Below are positions 26,788 to 34,901 of a DNA stretch of 64,000 nucleotides, in pieces; position 1 is the first letter of the stretch; the number at the start of each line of letters is the position of its first letter. A program made the translations under genes and the position numbers. Source of the DNA: Streptomyces xylophagus (lineage in GTDB: Bacteria > Actinomycetota > Actinomycetes > Streptomycetales > Streptomycetaceae); assembly GCF_000716435.1 (NCBI RefSeq), contig NZ_JNWO01000006.1, forward strand, positions 186,001 through 250,000, read 5' to 3'. The notes beneath the pieces were generated by a model, which did not search any database, had not been told where the DNA came from, and saw only the letters and a list, made by a program, of their open reading frames with translations.

Positions 26788-27656
26788 CTCGGCGAGATTC
26801 CCGGGCGCGGAGCGGGAGTTGATCGGTAGCTCGGTTTGCGCGCCATGCCGCCCCAGATCAACGGTTCGGGGAGAGCGGACGGCGGGACGGGGACGTCGGG
26901 ACGCCAGTCGTCCAGAGGGACGAGGCCCGGTCGTTGCAGGGTGAAGTCGGCGAAGAACTGCCGGAGTTGATCCGCTGTGCGGAGCTGGCCGCGTCCTGTT
27001 TCCCCCTGGTAGAGGCGGAACAGCGTGGTGGCGCCGGTCGGATCGGCGTCGGACACCAGAGAGTTGAGGGCAAGGGCGCTGCCCGGGGCCAGACGTTCGC
27101 GGAGGGTGGCGAACTGGGCCGCGGTGGCGGCTGTTTCGGGCAGGAAGTGGACGACGCCGGAGACGATGACGCCGAGCGGGGCGGTGAGGTCGATCAGGGT
27201 GTGCAGGTCGGGGTGGTCGAGGACGGACGCCATGTCCTGAACGTCACCCAGGAGCAGTACGGACCGTCCGGGTTCCAGCAGTGGTCTGCCCTGGGCAAGG
27301 ACGACGGGGTCGTTGTCGACGTAGACGACCCTGGTGTCGGGGTGGTGGCGGGCGGCGACCTCGTGCACGTTGTCCTGGGTGGGCAGGCCGGCCCCCAGGT
27401 CGAGGAACTGGGTGATGCCCTCGGCGGTCATCGCGGCCACGACCCGCACCAGCCAGCGGCGCATGGCGCGGGCCAGCAGGGGTGCTTGGGGGTTGGCGGC
27501 GGTGATGCGGTCGGCGGCCGCGCGGTCGGCGGGGTAGTGCGTGTGGCCGCCGAGGAAGTAGTCGTAGATCCGGGCGACGTTGGGTATGTCGGGTGCGTCG
27601 GATGCGTCGTGCTCGATACCGGGCGATGCCTGTGGCGCGACCGGATCGTCAGCCAT
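26784..27656 (-). CDS. SAM-dependent methyltransferase, SAV_2177/DUF574 family
   Basis: A 290-residue protein of the streptomycete SAV_2177 family: NVARIYDYFLGGHTHYPADR near residue 25, QFLDLGAGLPTQDNVHEVA as the SAM-binding loop, VVYVDNDPVVLAQG, and HFLPE in the middle. These are abundant in Streptomyces with largely unknown substrates. Coupled to the GNAT gene by a GTGA overlap. Confidence 0.85.
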   Translation of the reverse strand: MADDPVAPQASPGIEHDASDAPDIPNVARIYDYFLGGHTHYPADRAAADRITAANPQAPLLARAMRRWLVRVVAAMTAEGITQFLDLGAGLPTQDNVHEVAARHHPDTRVVYVDNDPVVLAQGRPLLEPGRSVLLLGDVQDMASVLDHPDLHTLIDLTAPLGVIVSGVVHFLPETAATAAQFATLRERLAPGSALALNSLVSDADPTGATTLFRLYQGETGRGQLRTADQLRQFFADFTLQRPGLVPLDDWRPDVPVPPSALPEPLIWGGMARKPSYRSTPAPRPGISPR

Positions 27657-27839
27657 GAGTGATCACCTTTCGCTCAACGAGCTTTTAACTGGCTTCGCCA
27701 CGCGGCGAGTTGCGCGGGTGCCGCTCCACGACCAGAGGCTGTGCGGAGTTCGTCGGGCACGGCTTGGCAGGACACCATCTTCCGTCCAGGCGTCCGGGGC
27801 GGGAAGACGGCACCGGGTTCCGCGGAGGTCCGCATCGCC

Positions 27840-29360
27840 TCACTCTCCGGGGGCGGAGTGCTCGGCGTCGGCGGCGTGGAGGACTTCGCGGATCAGCAGG
27901 TCGAGGTCGTCGGTGGTGGTGCGGTAGTTGCACAGGGCGGCGCGCAGGACGGTACGGCCGTGGACGGCGACGGTGGCGAGGTAGGCGCGTCCGTTGTCCT
28001 GGACCCGGCGGGCGACGCGGGTGTGCAGGCCGTCCGGGTCGCCCCCGTCGGGGTCGGTGATCCGGAAGCAGGCGACCGGCCACGGACCGCCCGCCGGCAG
28101 GTGGAGCCGGGGTTCGGCGGTGATCCGCGCGCGCAGCCCGTCGGCGAGGGCAAGGTAGTGCTCGATCAGGCCGGTGACGCCGTCGCGGCCCAGGTGGTGC
28201 AGGGTGGCCCACAGGCCGAGGGCCCGGGTGCCGGGACGGGTCAGCTCGATCGTGGCATGGGACAGCCAGGGCAGGGCGTCCGGTTCACCGGCGGTGAGGT
28301 AGGACGCCTGGTGGGCGAAGGCCGTGTGCAGGTGCTCGGGGTCCGGGACGAGCAGCGCCCCGCAGCCCACCGGGACGCTGAGCGTCTTGTGCGGGTCCAC
28401 GGTCAGTGAATCGACGCCGCCGACGCCCCCGTAGTGGGGCGCCAGGGCCGGCACACCGGCGCCGAGTCCGCCCCACGCCCCGTCCGCGTGGTGCCACATC
28501 CCCACGCTGCGGCACAGTTCCGTGACCGGTTCGAGGGGATCCACGGCGCCGGTGGCGGTGGTGCCGAGTGTGGTGACGGCGCAGAAGGGCAGCAGGCCCG
28601 CGTCCAGGTCGGCGGTGACCGCGGCGCGCAGGGCGGCGGGGTCCAGGCGGTCGTGCGGGTCGGTGGCGACGGGGCGCAGCCGGTGGGCGGGCAGGCCGAT
28701 GCAGGCGGCTGCCTTGGCGACGGACATGTGTGCCTGGGCGCTGTAGTACAGGGTGAGGCGGGCGTGGTCGTGGTCGAAGGCGGGGCCGTCGCCGGAGCCG
28801 CGCCGGGCGAGGAACCAGGTGCGGGCGGTGGCGAGGGCGAGCAGGTTGGCCATGGAGCCGCCGCTGGTGAGGACCCCGCCCGTGCCGGCGGGCAGGCCCG
28901 CCAGGTCGGCGAGCATGCGCACGGTGCCGCGTTCCAGGTCCATCAGGGCGTTCTCGCCCATCCCACAGGTCGCGTTGACGGCACAGGCCAGCAGATCGGC
29001 GACGATCCCGGCCGGTGCGGGCGGCGAGTTGACCCAGGCGAAGAACGCGGGGTGTCCGTTCCCGGTCGGGTACGGTGCGATCTCGTCGCGCACGAAGTCC
29101 AGCACCCCGCCGAACTCCCCGCCCTGTTGCCGCAGTTGTCCCGCACGCAACCGGGACCGCACCCGCGCAGGCAGCGGACGGCTCACCGGGCCCTGCGGCA
29201 GTTCGCTCAGGTACCGGGCGACCCACTCGGCCGCCGCCACGAGTTCGTCCCGCAGCACCTTCGCGTGGACCGCGGGCGGCTCCGGGGACGGGCCGAACTC
29301 GTCGAACTCGGCGAACTCGCCGGACCGGGACGGAGCTTGGTCGTGCAAACGCTGAGCCAT
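27840..29360 (-). CDS. PLP-dependent amino acid decarboxylase (group II)
   Basis: A 506-residue pyridoxal-phosphate decarboxylase of the aromatic/2,4-diaminobutyrate decarboxylase group. Visible: SGGSMANLLALA (phosphate contact), YYSAQAHMSVAKAA with stacking His211, HADGAWGG with the pyridine-binding Asp293, and TVDPHKTLSVP with the PLP lysine Lys325. The amino acid substrate is not clear. The gene stands just left of the integrated element at 29576, which has not damaged it. Confidence 0.85.
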   Translation of the reverse strand: MAQRLHDQAPSRSGEFAEFDEFGPSPEPPAVHAKVLRDELVAAAEWVARYLSELPQGPVSRPLPARVRSRLRAGQLRQQGGEFGGVLDFVRDEIAPYPTGNGHPAFFAWVNSPPAPAGIVADLLACAVNATCGMGENALMDLERGTVRMLADLAGLPAGTGGVLTSGGSMANLLALATARTWFLARRGSGDGPAFDHDHARLTLYYSAQAHMSVAKAAACIGLPAHRLRPVATDPHDRLDPAALRAAVTADLDAGLLPFCAVTTLGTTATGAVDPLEPVTELCRSVGMWHHADGAWGGLGAGVPALAPHYGGVGGVDSLTVDPHKTLSVPVGCGALLVPDPEHLHTAFAHQASYLTAGEPDALPWLSHATIELTRPGTRALGLWATLHHLGRDGVTGLIEHYLALADGLRARITAEPRLHLPAGGPWPVACFRITDPDGGDPDGLHTRVARRVQDNGRAYLATVAVHGRTVLRAALCNYRTTTDDLDLLIREVLHAADAEHSAPGE

Positions 29361-29575
29361 GGCGGCGTGGGGGGCCTTTCGTCGTCACAGGACCCCCTGG
29401 TCGGCGAAGCGAGGGCCATGATCGTAACGAGCCGCCACATCGGCCGACACGTGTGCCGGCACCACTCGACGTGGCGTCCACTGACCGGGCTGGAAAGGAC
29501 TGAAGCCGCCATGCCCGCACGTCGAGGACCAGGATCAAGGGTCCTGCTACGGGGTGGGTGCGGACAGATGCTGTG

Positions 29576-29621
29576 GGCGCCCCCGGCAGGACTCGAACCT
29601 GCGGCCAAGCGCTTAGAAGGC
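29576..29621 (-). repeat. attL: 3' half of tRNA-Arg left by integration
   Basis: These 46 bases are identical to the 3' half (anticodon loop to CC of the CCA end) of the tRNA at 38485-38560. The remaining 5' half is absent here and the sequence diverges at once after 29621. It is not a functional tRNA. Confidence 0.92.
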
Positions 29622-30374
29622 AACGTGACTAGCCGGGACTCTAGCCTGCGGAAACGTGACCTGACTAGCTCTCAACACCCATACAGGCACCTTGCGCAGG
29701 ACTCCCTAGTGAAGTTGCTTCGGTGTCTCACTGGTGTCGGCTGGCCACGGTGCCAGCCGCTCAGGTGCCCTCAGTCAGACAGCGAGGCTCTGAGTGCCCC
29801 TGTGAGCGCCGTTCAGGGAACCCCTGGGGTGATGGACTCCGGAGGGGAGCCAGTGGCCCACGGGGGCGTACAGGAGGGTCAAGGGCTGAGCGGGGGAGGA
29901 GTGGCAGGCAGGCAAGGTGAGGCATCCGTGTGTGGATATGAATACAAGGGGCCTGCCCTATGCAATGCACTGCCTTTCGGCCTGGCTTTCCTCCCAGTCT
30001 GTCGCCGCATTCCTCGCTGCATTCCAGGGTGAATTCAGGTCGGCAACCCCAAGGGAATCTGACTGTGGAGCGAATCGGTACAGACCGACCCGGGCATGTT
30101 TAATCCGGGCGGACATGGTGTGTGTGAGACCCTTTAAAAATGTGCCATAGAACTTGACGTACAAGGGGCCGTATGTGCCCTCTCGGACATCTCTGTATTC
30201 GTTCTCATGGGGTACGGGCTATAGTCCTCAATGCTCTGTAACGGGAAATAACACAGGGCAAGTAATGCATACGCCGTGCTGGCCCTTGTTTCTTCGTGCT
30301 TAGATCCTCTTGCGGCTCACTCCGGCAAGATGCCTGATATCCTCGCGGCAATCTCAGCCTCAGAGGAGTGAAGT
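29622..30374. other. Non-coding left arm of the element
   Basis: No reading frame here has credible start, length and codon use. The lower-GC stretch 29930-30370 leads into the lsr2-like gene and should hold its promoter; a TATAGT box at 30220-30225 and a TTGACG at 30154-30159 are the best sigma-70-like pieces seen, but they are not correctly spaced to each other. Nothing else is recognisable. Confidence 0.5.
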
Positions 30375-30692
30375 ATGGCACGCAAGACAGTCATCATCTG
30401 TGACATCTCCGGGAAGGAAGGAGCCGAAGAGGTCTCCTTCTCGTGGGATGGCCAGGCGTACACCATCGACCTTGCCGAATCGGAGAAGGGAAAGCTTGCC
30501 AAACTCCTCGGTCCCTACCTGGAGAAGGCGTCCAAGGTGAAGGTTGAGACCATCAAGGCCACACCCAAGAAGAAGAGTGGTGAGGTTAACCTTCAGGCCG
30601 TTCGAGAGTGGGCCAACAGCAACGGCTACCAGGTGAGCAACAGGGGGCGTGTCCCGGTGAAAATCATGGAGGAGTATCTCGCTTCTCAGTGA
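30375..30692 (+). CDS. lsr2: Lsr2-family nucleoid/silencing protein encoded by the element
   Basis: A 105-residue Lsr2 homologue. Lsr2 binds AT-rich DNA in the minor groove, bridges it and silences foreign genes, like H-NS. The N-terminal dimerisation half has TVIICDISGKEGAEEVSFSW and YTIDL; after a Lys-rich linker (about 60-68) comes AVREWANSNGYQVSNRGRVP with the RGR DNA-binding motif at residues 90-92. GAGGAG precedes the ATG. Hosts have their own lsr2 genes, so this is an accessory copy, as carried by some actinophages and plasmids; it may silence the element or modulate host silencing. Confidence 0.9.
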   Translation: MARKTVIICDISGKEGAEEVSFSWDGQAYTIDLAESEKGKLAKLLGPYLEKASKVKVETIKATPKKKSGEVNLQAVREWANSNGYQVSNRGRVPVKIMEEYLASQ

Positions 30693-30723
30693 GGCCAGGG
30701 CTTCTTTCCCGCTACAGAGAGAA

Positions 30724-30744
30724 GGGCCGGGGAATTCCCGGCCC
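30724..30744. terminator. Terminator between convergent lsr2-like and HTH genes
   Basis: GGGCCGGG and CCCGGCCC form a stem around a 5-base AT loop between two convergent genes. Two near-copies of this hairpin lie at 31824 and 32284. Confidence 0.8.
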
Positions 30745-30756
30745 CTATCCGTGGCT

Positions 30757-31512
30757 CTACTGTCCTACAGGAACACCCCTGCTCCACAGTTCCTCTGCGT
30801 GCTCGGAGAAACGGGAGAACATCCCATCGTCACCCATGGAGCGGAGATGCAGGAGGGGTGAGTCGTGGCCAACCAGCCTGGCAAGGTGCGGGGTAACCAA
30901 TGCCTCATTGTCGAATCGGAATACCGACAGGGAGACGTGGTTCACTGCATCAGGAGCGGAGGAGAAGCGAGTCTCGATACCCTCCACGTCCCCCAGCTTC
31001 TCTACGTTCTCCAGGGTGATCCTGATTCGAGTAGAGACGGTAAGAGCTACGTCCTCAATCTGCTCCCGTTGCCTGGTTACTTCTCCGCTGGGGTCGCCGA
31101 GGAGAAACCTCACTCGGCATCCATCTTGTGCTTTCCTGCGAATGGTTCCAAGGAAGTGGGGTACCTGAGTCCATAGGAAGTAGTTCGTGTAGCCAGCGAA
31201 GAACAATTCCTCGGTGGAGTTCTCTGTGAGTTCCGCCCAAACCGTCGAGGGGCAGGCCGACCGATATGGGTAGCTGTGAAGGATCTCCCTGTCCCCGCCC
31301 GTCTTGATCCGCTCCTTAACCACCTTGGGCCAGATCATCTCTTCGTCAACTCCCAGTGCATTACAGGCGTCTTCGCGGTTCCTGGCATGGGGGATCAGTT
31401 CGGAGTCGCTGACCCACCGCTCCACCGTCTTCCCTGAGACACCCACCCTCAGAGCCAGTTGCCGGGGTGACAGACCAGCGGACTCCATAGCTGATCGTAG
31501 GGCAGTGTTCAA
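30757..31512 (-). CDS. HTH regulator with large C-terminal sensor-like domain
   Basis: About 251 residues from a TTG at 31512 that follows AGGGGGA; an ATG at 31581 would add 23 residues without a clear ribosome site. The N-terminus is a Cro/XRE-type helix-turn-helix (MESAGLSPRQLALRVGVSGK, TVERWVSD). The remaining 200 residues include FAGYTNYFLWTQVPHFLGTI and RVRFLLGDPSGEVTRQREQ, a layout seen in XRE proteins with DUF5919 or phospholipase-D-like C-terminal domains in actinobacteria. It is divergent from 31620. It may be the element's repressor or a signal-responsive regulator; function inferred. Confidence 0.7.
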   Translation of the reverse strand: MNTALRSAMESAGLSPRQLALRVGVSGKTVERWVSDSELIPHARNREDACNALGVDEEMIWPKVVKERIKTGGDREILHSYPYRSACPSTVWAELTENSTEELFFAGYTNYFLWTQVPHFLGTIRRKAQDGCRVRFLLGDPSGEVTRQREQIEDVALTVSTRIRITLENVEKLGDVEGIETRFSSAPDAVNHVSLSVFRFDNEALVTPHLARLVGHDSPLLHLRSMGDDGMFSRFSEHAEELWSRGVPVGQ

Positions 31513-31619
31513 GGCTCCCCCTAGGGACGTTTGGGCGTTCTTTGAGGCTACCGCCGAAAGTGCCCAACTGTCCCTGCCCATGGCTCAGTACGCCCCTTGT
31601 GGGTGGCCACGATGCAGGC

Positions 31620-31805
31620 ATGGCGGATGAGGCAGCAGTGGACGGACTCCCATACATGACCCTCGCGGTGTACCGGCTGAACCCTGAGACGGGAGAGAAG
31701 ACAGTCATCAAACCGGTTCGGACAGTGGTGGCTGGTGAGGTACTGATGACCTCCGAATTTCCTCCCCGTTCTTGCTATCGATGCAGGAGTAAGCGAGGTG
31801 GGTAG
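31620..31805 (+). CDS. Small protein of unknown function
   Basis: A 61-residue reading frame: MADEAAVDGLPYMTLAVYRL, then NPETGEKTVIKP and a C-terminal CYRCRSKRGG with a C-x2-C pair. No ribosome site is visible before the ATG at 31620, so a leaderless transcript is possible. It is divergent from the HTH gene and followed by a terminator. Small proteins of this shape accompany XRE regulators in streptomycetes (DUF397-like neighbours), but I do not see the DUF397 signature. Function unknown. Confidence 0.55.
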   Translation: MADEAAVDGLPYMTLAVYRLNPETGEKTVIKPVRTVVAGEVLMTSEFPPRSCYRCRSKRGG

Positions 31806-31823
31806 AAGAGGTGATATAAGAAG

Positions 31824-31844
31824 GGGCCGGGGTAATCCCGGCCC
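31824..31844 (+). terminator. Hairpin terminator
   Basis: GGGCCGGG-GTAAT-CCCGGCCC followed by TTAAT, 18 bp after the stop of the 61-residue gene. Nearly the same hairpin as at 30724. Confidence 0.8.
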
Positions 31845-31862
31845 TTAATCGTTGGGGGAAAT

Positions 31863-32246
31863 ATGGGTGCTATATCTCTGGTCCTAGCTCCGTTCACCGT
31901 CCTCGTTTCGGAGCGTCAGCCTTGGTGGGGTGTCCTTGCTGTTCTGCTCGCCTTGTTCGGCCTCGTTATCTGGCTGGGTAAGAAGGGCTGGAAAGATGAA
32001 GGGGATACCTTCGCGGCTGCTCTCCTCTCTTACGGTGGGACTTTCGCATTCCACCTTATTGACTCCGCAGTGGGTGATGGAGGCTGGAACCTCTTCGATA
32101 AGAGGAATATCTATGTTGCCCTTTGGGCTTTCGTGGCCTGGACGGGGTTCATGATGGTCAAATACAACAGGGAGCAAGAGGAGCAGGCAAGACGCGAGAA
32201 GGCGGATCGGATAAGAAAGAGGATAGACGAGTCAAGAGGTGAATAG
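31863..32246 (+). CDS. Small membrane protein of unknown function
   Basis: A 127-residue protein with three or four hydrophobic segments (about 1-15, 22-40, 50-65, 83-99; for instance WWGVLAVLLALFGLVIWLG) and a charged coiled tail (YNREQEEQARREKADRIRKR). GGGGGA precedes the ATG. No family is recognised. It is convergent with the DUF2637-type gene. Confidence 0.65.
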   Translation: MGAISLVLAPFTVLVSERQPWWGVLAVLLALFGLVIWLGKKGWKDEGDTFAAALLSYGGTFAFHLIDSAVGDGGWNLFDKRNIYVALWAFVAWTGFMMVKYNREQEEQARREKADRIRKRIDESRGE

Positions 32247-32283
32247 CCTTAAGGTGACTCGCAGGATGAACTCAGGAACGAAG

Positions 32284-32305
32284 GGGCGGGGATCATCCCC
32301 CGCCC
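32284..32305. terminator. Terminator between convergent genes
   Basis: GGGCGGGG and CCCCGCCC pair around ATCATC; TTTGT follows on the plus strand. Third member of the hairpin family at 30724 and 31824. Confidence 0.8.
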
Positions 32306-32309
32306 TTTG

Positions 32310-33011
32310 TCATGCCGCCATCTCTAGTTCAGCCTTGATCTTCCGGTACTGGCCGGACACGTAAGAGCCACTGACCCCGATCTCCCTGGCTACCTCTGCT
32401 GCTTTCATCCCGGCCAGGAATCCATCCTTGATTGCCTTCTGGTTGTCGGTGAGCTGAACCTCTTCAGTGATATCGGAACCCCGAGCCGGCTGAACCTCTG
32501 AATTCTGAACCTGAACCGTGCTCTGAACTGAACTCTTCCGGCTCACAGTCTTGGTCACAGTGAACTCCTTCACCTGTTCACTCAGGTTCAGTTCAACCTC
32601 TCGGAACTTTCTCCGGTAGATAGGGGAAACCTCAGCAGCACATACCAGGATGACAGGCGAGATGGAATGGATGACTACTCCCACCCAATCCCCGTGAGCT
32701 ACCGAACTCCAGGTGTTCAGGAACAGTGAGGATATCCCGGTGGTCCAGCGAAATACCGCTGGCCACCTTCCGCCGCTCAGGCCATGTCTGGACAGGGCAG
32801 CGTCAGCAGATATGGACAAGATGAATGCGGCATCGGTGAGTAAACCTAGAGCCCATCCTGACCAGCTCCATGCCGAGTGAGCAGAGACGAGAGGTGTGGA
32901 AGTCATGAGGGAGTAGAACACTGCTCCGGCAACAATAAACCAAAGCATGAGGTTCACAACCTTCCGAGTTCTGGTTACGGACTTCAGTTCACTTGTGGTG
33001 TCGTAGTTCAT
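32310..33011 (-). CDS. DUF2637-type membrane protein with C-terminal HTH
   Basis: A 233-residue protein. Four hydrophobic segments lie in about residues 20-135 (VVNLMLWFIVAGAVFYSLM, WALGLLTDAAFILSISADAAL, WVGVVIHSISPVILVCAAEV). The C-terminal 45 residues carry a helix-turn-helix (LTDNQKAIKDGFLAGMKAAE, VAREIGVSGSYVSGQYRKIK). Membrane-plus-HTH proteins of this kind (DUF2637, SpdB-like) are common on Streptomyces integrative plasmids and phages, where some have been tied to spread or replication. The ATG at 33011 follows AGGAG. It is transcribed away from the repeat-rich region. Confidence 0.7.
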   Translation of the reverse strand: MNYDTTSELKSVTRTRKVVNLMLWFIVAGAVFYSLMTSTPLVSAHSAWSWSGWALGLLTDAAFILSISADAALSRHGLSGGRWPAVFRWTTGISSLFLNTWSSVAHGDWVGVVIHSISPVILVCAAEVSPIYRRKFREVELNLSEQVKEFTVTKTVSRKSSVQSTVQVQNSEVQPARGSDITEEVQLTDNQKAIKDGFLAGMKAAEVAREIGVSGSYVSGQYRKIKAELEMAA

Positions 33012-33790
33012 GGTTCAGATCTCCTAATGTGCTAGTGGTGGTTCAGAGGTTCACAGCGGTCCAGTTCAGTGGTTCAGGTTCAGGGCCCTCGCAACGGCTC
33101 GGACCCAACACGGATAGTGGGGAGGAAAGGACTGAGGCGGGGGAGAGGAGAGGCCGCGACGACTCCGCTAGGAGGAGTGGCCTCATGAAGGGGCAAGCAT
33201 TCTGGTCCACTCGCAACGGCTCGTGGTCCGAATAGCGATGATGAGAAAGGATGAGCGGGGAGGGAGTATGAGCACGAGCAACAGATGCAATGCCAGGGCG
33301 CCAGTCCCTGGGATTGGACTTTGACTCTCGGGTGACTCATGCCAGGGGCTTCGCTACGGCTCAGCCCTGGAAGTAGAACTATGGAGGTGCGTAGGGCCCA
33401 TGCCCGGAGCGCCTATCCTGCGGAACCTTTAAGCACGAGAGGGTACGAGGGAGAGGCTTCGCAAGGGCTACGCCTCTCCTTTCCCCCGCCCTCTTCTTCT
33501 CCCCGCTCCAAGCGCAGCGTAGGGCCCTTGCCCGGAGCTGTGCTCAATGCATAACTACGTCGGGGGATAGTAGGTAGAGCGGAAGTGTTCTGTTCTTCCG
33601 TTCTATATACGCAAGGGGGGAACAGAGAACAGGAACAGTTCTCACTTGGCCAGGCGGTAGATGGACTGGTTGACTCTCGACTACCTGGCTCCGCCTAATT
33701 CGGCATCAGACATCAGGTTCGAGACTCCCGGCTAGGGCCGTCGTCTCGGTATGCACCGTGCCGTACTAGCGGATAGTCGTAGCCCTTACT
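33012..33790. other. Repeat-rich non-coding core of the element
   Basis: No supported gene in about 780 bp. It holds at least four hairpins with a shared loop sequence (33083-33479), a 22-bp direct repeat (33389-33410 and 33517-33538, starting GCGTAGGGCCC), and an AT-rich stretch near 33600 (TTCTATATACG) flanked by GTTCTGTTC and GAACAGAGAAC inverted repeats. With the iterons that follow, this is the most likely site for an origin or for structured RNA. Confidence 0.6.
33083..33479. repeat. Family of four stem-loops with conserved loop TCGC(A/T)A(C/G)GGCT
   Basis: Hairpins at 33083-33106, 33204-33229, 33342-33370 and 33450-33479 have different stems (GGG..CC, GGTCCAC, CCAGGGGC, GGAGAGGC with matching 3' arms) but nearly the same loop, TCGCAACGGCTC or one to three changes from it. 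The last stem is a perfect 8 bp with a 14-base loop. Pairing is kept while stem sequence changes, so structure seems to matter. Confidence 0.7.
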
Positions 33791-33899
33791 TAGGGCCATA
33801 AGTCGTGGGGCATCATCGGGCTACAGGTTCCTACTCTTAGGGCCATAAGTTCCCTAGCGTTGGGTGGTGACCGTTGCTCCTACCCTTAGGGCCATAACT
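33791..33899 (+). repeat. Three iterons TAGGGCCATAAGT
   Basis: Copies start at 33791, 33838 and 33887 (the last ending ACT), 47 and 49 bp apart, each preceded by a pyrimidine-rich CCTAC(T/C)CT-like stretch. They end exactly at the stop codon of the 205-residue gene at 33899. Regular spacing suggests cooperative binding of one protein. Confidence 0.75.
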
Positions 33900-34516
33900 C
33901 AGACCGTGGGTGCGTCCTCGTAGAAGTCCTCGTCACGCATCCATGTCCGGTCGGTGAAGTCCCCAACCTGGAGATAGAACGTTGTGCTAGCCCCTCGCTT
34001 ACTTCCGATGGTCTCGACTGTCAGCCAGCCACTTTCGACTAGGGCCTGCACTCCTCGTTCTGTATAGGACCGGAGATTCCCTGCCCGGTTCTTCCTGCCT
34101 ACCGCGTCAGCCAGGGAGCGCCAAGGGATAGTCACCTGGGAGTCGTCTCCGCACAGCCGGGCTATCTGCTTAGCTGTCAGCATTCCGCTGAGGGGCACGT
34201 ACTGAATCACGTCCCGATACCAGAGGTACGCCTGTCCGGCCGGGGGCATGTTCTCTGCGGCAAGGGGTTGTCCTCGCTTGGACAGTAGCCGCCCGTGCTC
34301 CGCGATCCTGTCTGAGTGTCGAGCGAGGAAACCCGTTCCTTTCGCCTTGAACGAGACTCCACCAGGTATCAGCGCGACAATGGATACCTGTCCGGGAATC
34401 CTCTTGGGCCACTGCTTCGCAGCCTTAGCCGTACCGACCCATGTTCCCTGTGTGAACTGTTCGCCAATCTTGCTGAGGTCTCCGGTGTAGATGTCTTCGT
34501 AGTTGTTGTAGCTCAT
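33899..34516 (-). CDS. Unknown protein with probable winged helix
   Basis: A 205-residue protein from an ATG preceded by GGAGA. The N-terminal half includes IPGQVSIVALIPGGVSFKAK. The C-terminal half looks like a winged helix: MLTAKQIARLCGDDSQVTIP, WRSLADAVGRKNRAGNLRSY, ERGVQALVESGWLTVETIGS and a beta hairpin. It could be a replication initiator or accessory protein acting at the iterons beside its 3' end, or a regulator; no family was recognised. It is the last gene of a run of minus-strand genes. Confidence 0.6.
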   Translation of the reverse strand: MSYNNYEDIYTGDLSKIGEQFTQGTWVGTAKAAKQWPKRIPGQVSIVALIPGGVSFKAKGTGFLARHSDRIAEHGRLLSKRGQPLAAENMPPAGQAYLWYRDVIQYVPLSGMLTAKQIARLCGDDSQVTIPWRSLADAVGRKNRAGNLRSYTERGVQALVESGWLTVETIGSKRGASTTFYLQVGDFTDRTWMRDEDFYEDAPTV

Positions 34517-34620
34517 GCTCGTATCTCCATTGGTAGTGGTTGCTTGTCGTACCCATAGCCTTCATCCAATCGACTCGGTGTTATTGGGAGGCTGGTTGGT
34601 TCGGATGTCTGAGCATCCAT

Positions 34621-34661
34621 GGTAGGGAGCCGCAGCCGTCATCCGGCGTAGGCTCCCTACC
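34621..34661. terminator. Hairpin in the leader of the 205-residue gene
   Basis: A perfect 11-bp inverted repeat, GGTAGGGAGCC and GGCTCCCTACC, with an inner CCG/CGG pairing, lies between the 58-residue zinc-finger gene and the gene starting at 34516. It may end one transcript or attenuate the next. Confidence 0.7.
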
Positions 34662-34713
34662 AAAGAAACTCAGTCAGCTAGCTATTCTGAAAGGTTCAGC
34701 CGGCTCGGGGTTC

Positions 34714-34890
34714 TCATTTCCCTCTGGCTATGCCGGTAGTGGCTGTGTACCTTCTCGACCAGAACACCCCTGGGCACTGCTTGAGCTTGGGGTCCTGGTG
34801 CTTGTGCATCTCAATCCGGAAGCTGAATGCCTCGCCGCAGTCAGAACAGATGAGCTTGTGTTCCCTTCCCTTGATTCCCTCGGAGTACAT
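34714..34890 (-). CDS. Small zinc-finger protein
   Basis: A 58-residue protein, MYSEGIKGREHKLICSDCGE then AFSFRIEMHKHQDPKLKQCP, ending TTGIARGK. The C-x2-C-x10-H-x-H pattern with a further Cys is a C2H2-like zinc finger, as found in short phage and plasmid proteins. AGGAGA precedes the ATG. It follows the 48-residue gene closely and is probably in the same transcript. DNA or protein binding is inferred. Confidence 0.65.
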   Translation of the reverse strand: MYSEGIKGREHKLICSDCGEAFSFRIEMHKHQDPKLKQCPGVFWSRRYTATTGIARGK

Positions 34891-34901
34891 GTCGTCTCCT
34901 C

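Noticed and set aside
29576..29621. Second tRNA-Arg gene
   Set aside because: Only the 3' half is present; acceptor 5' strand and D arm are missing. It is the attL remnant.
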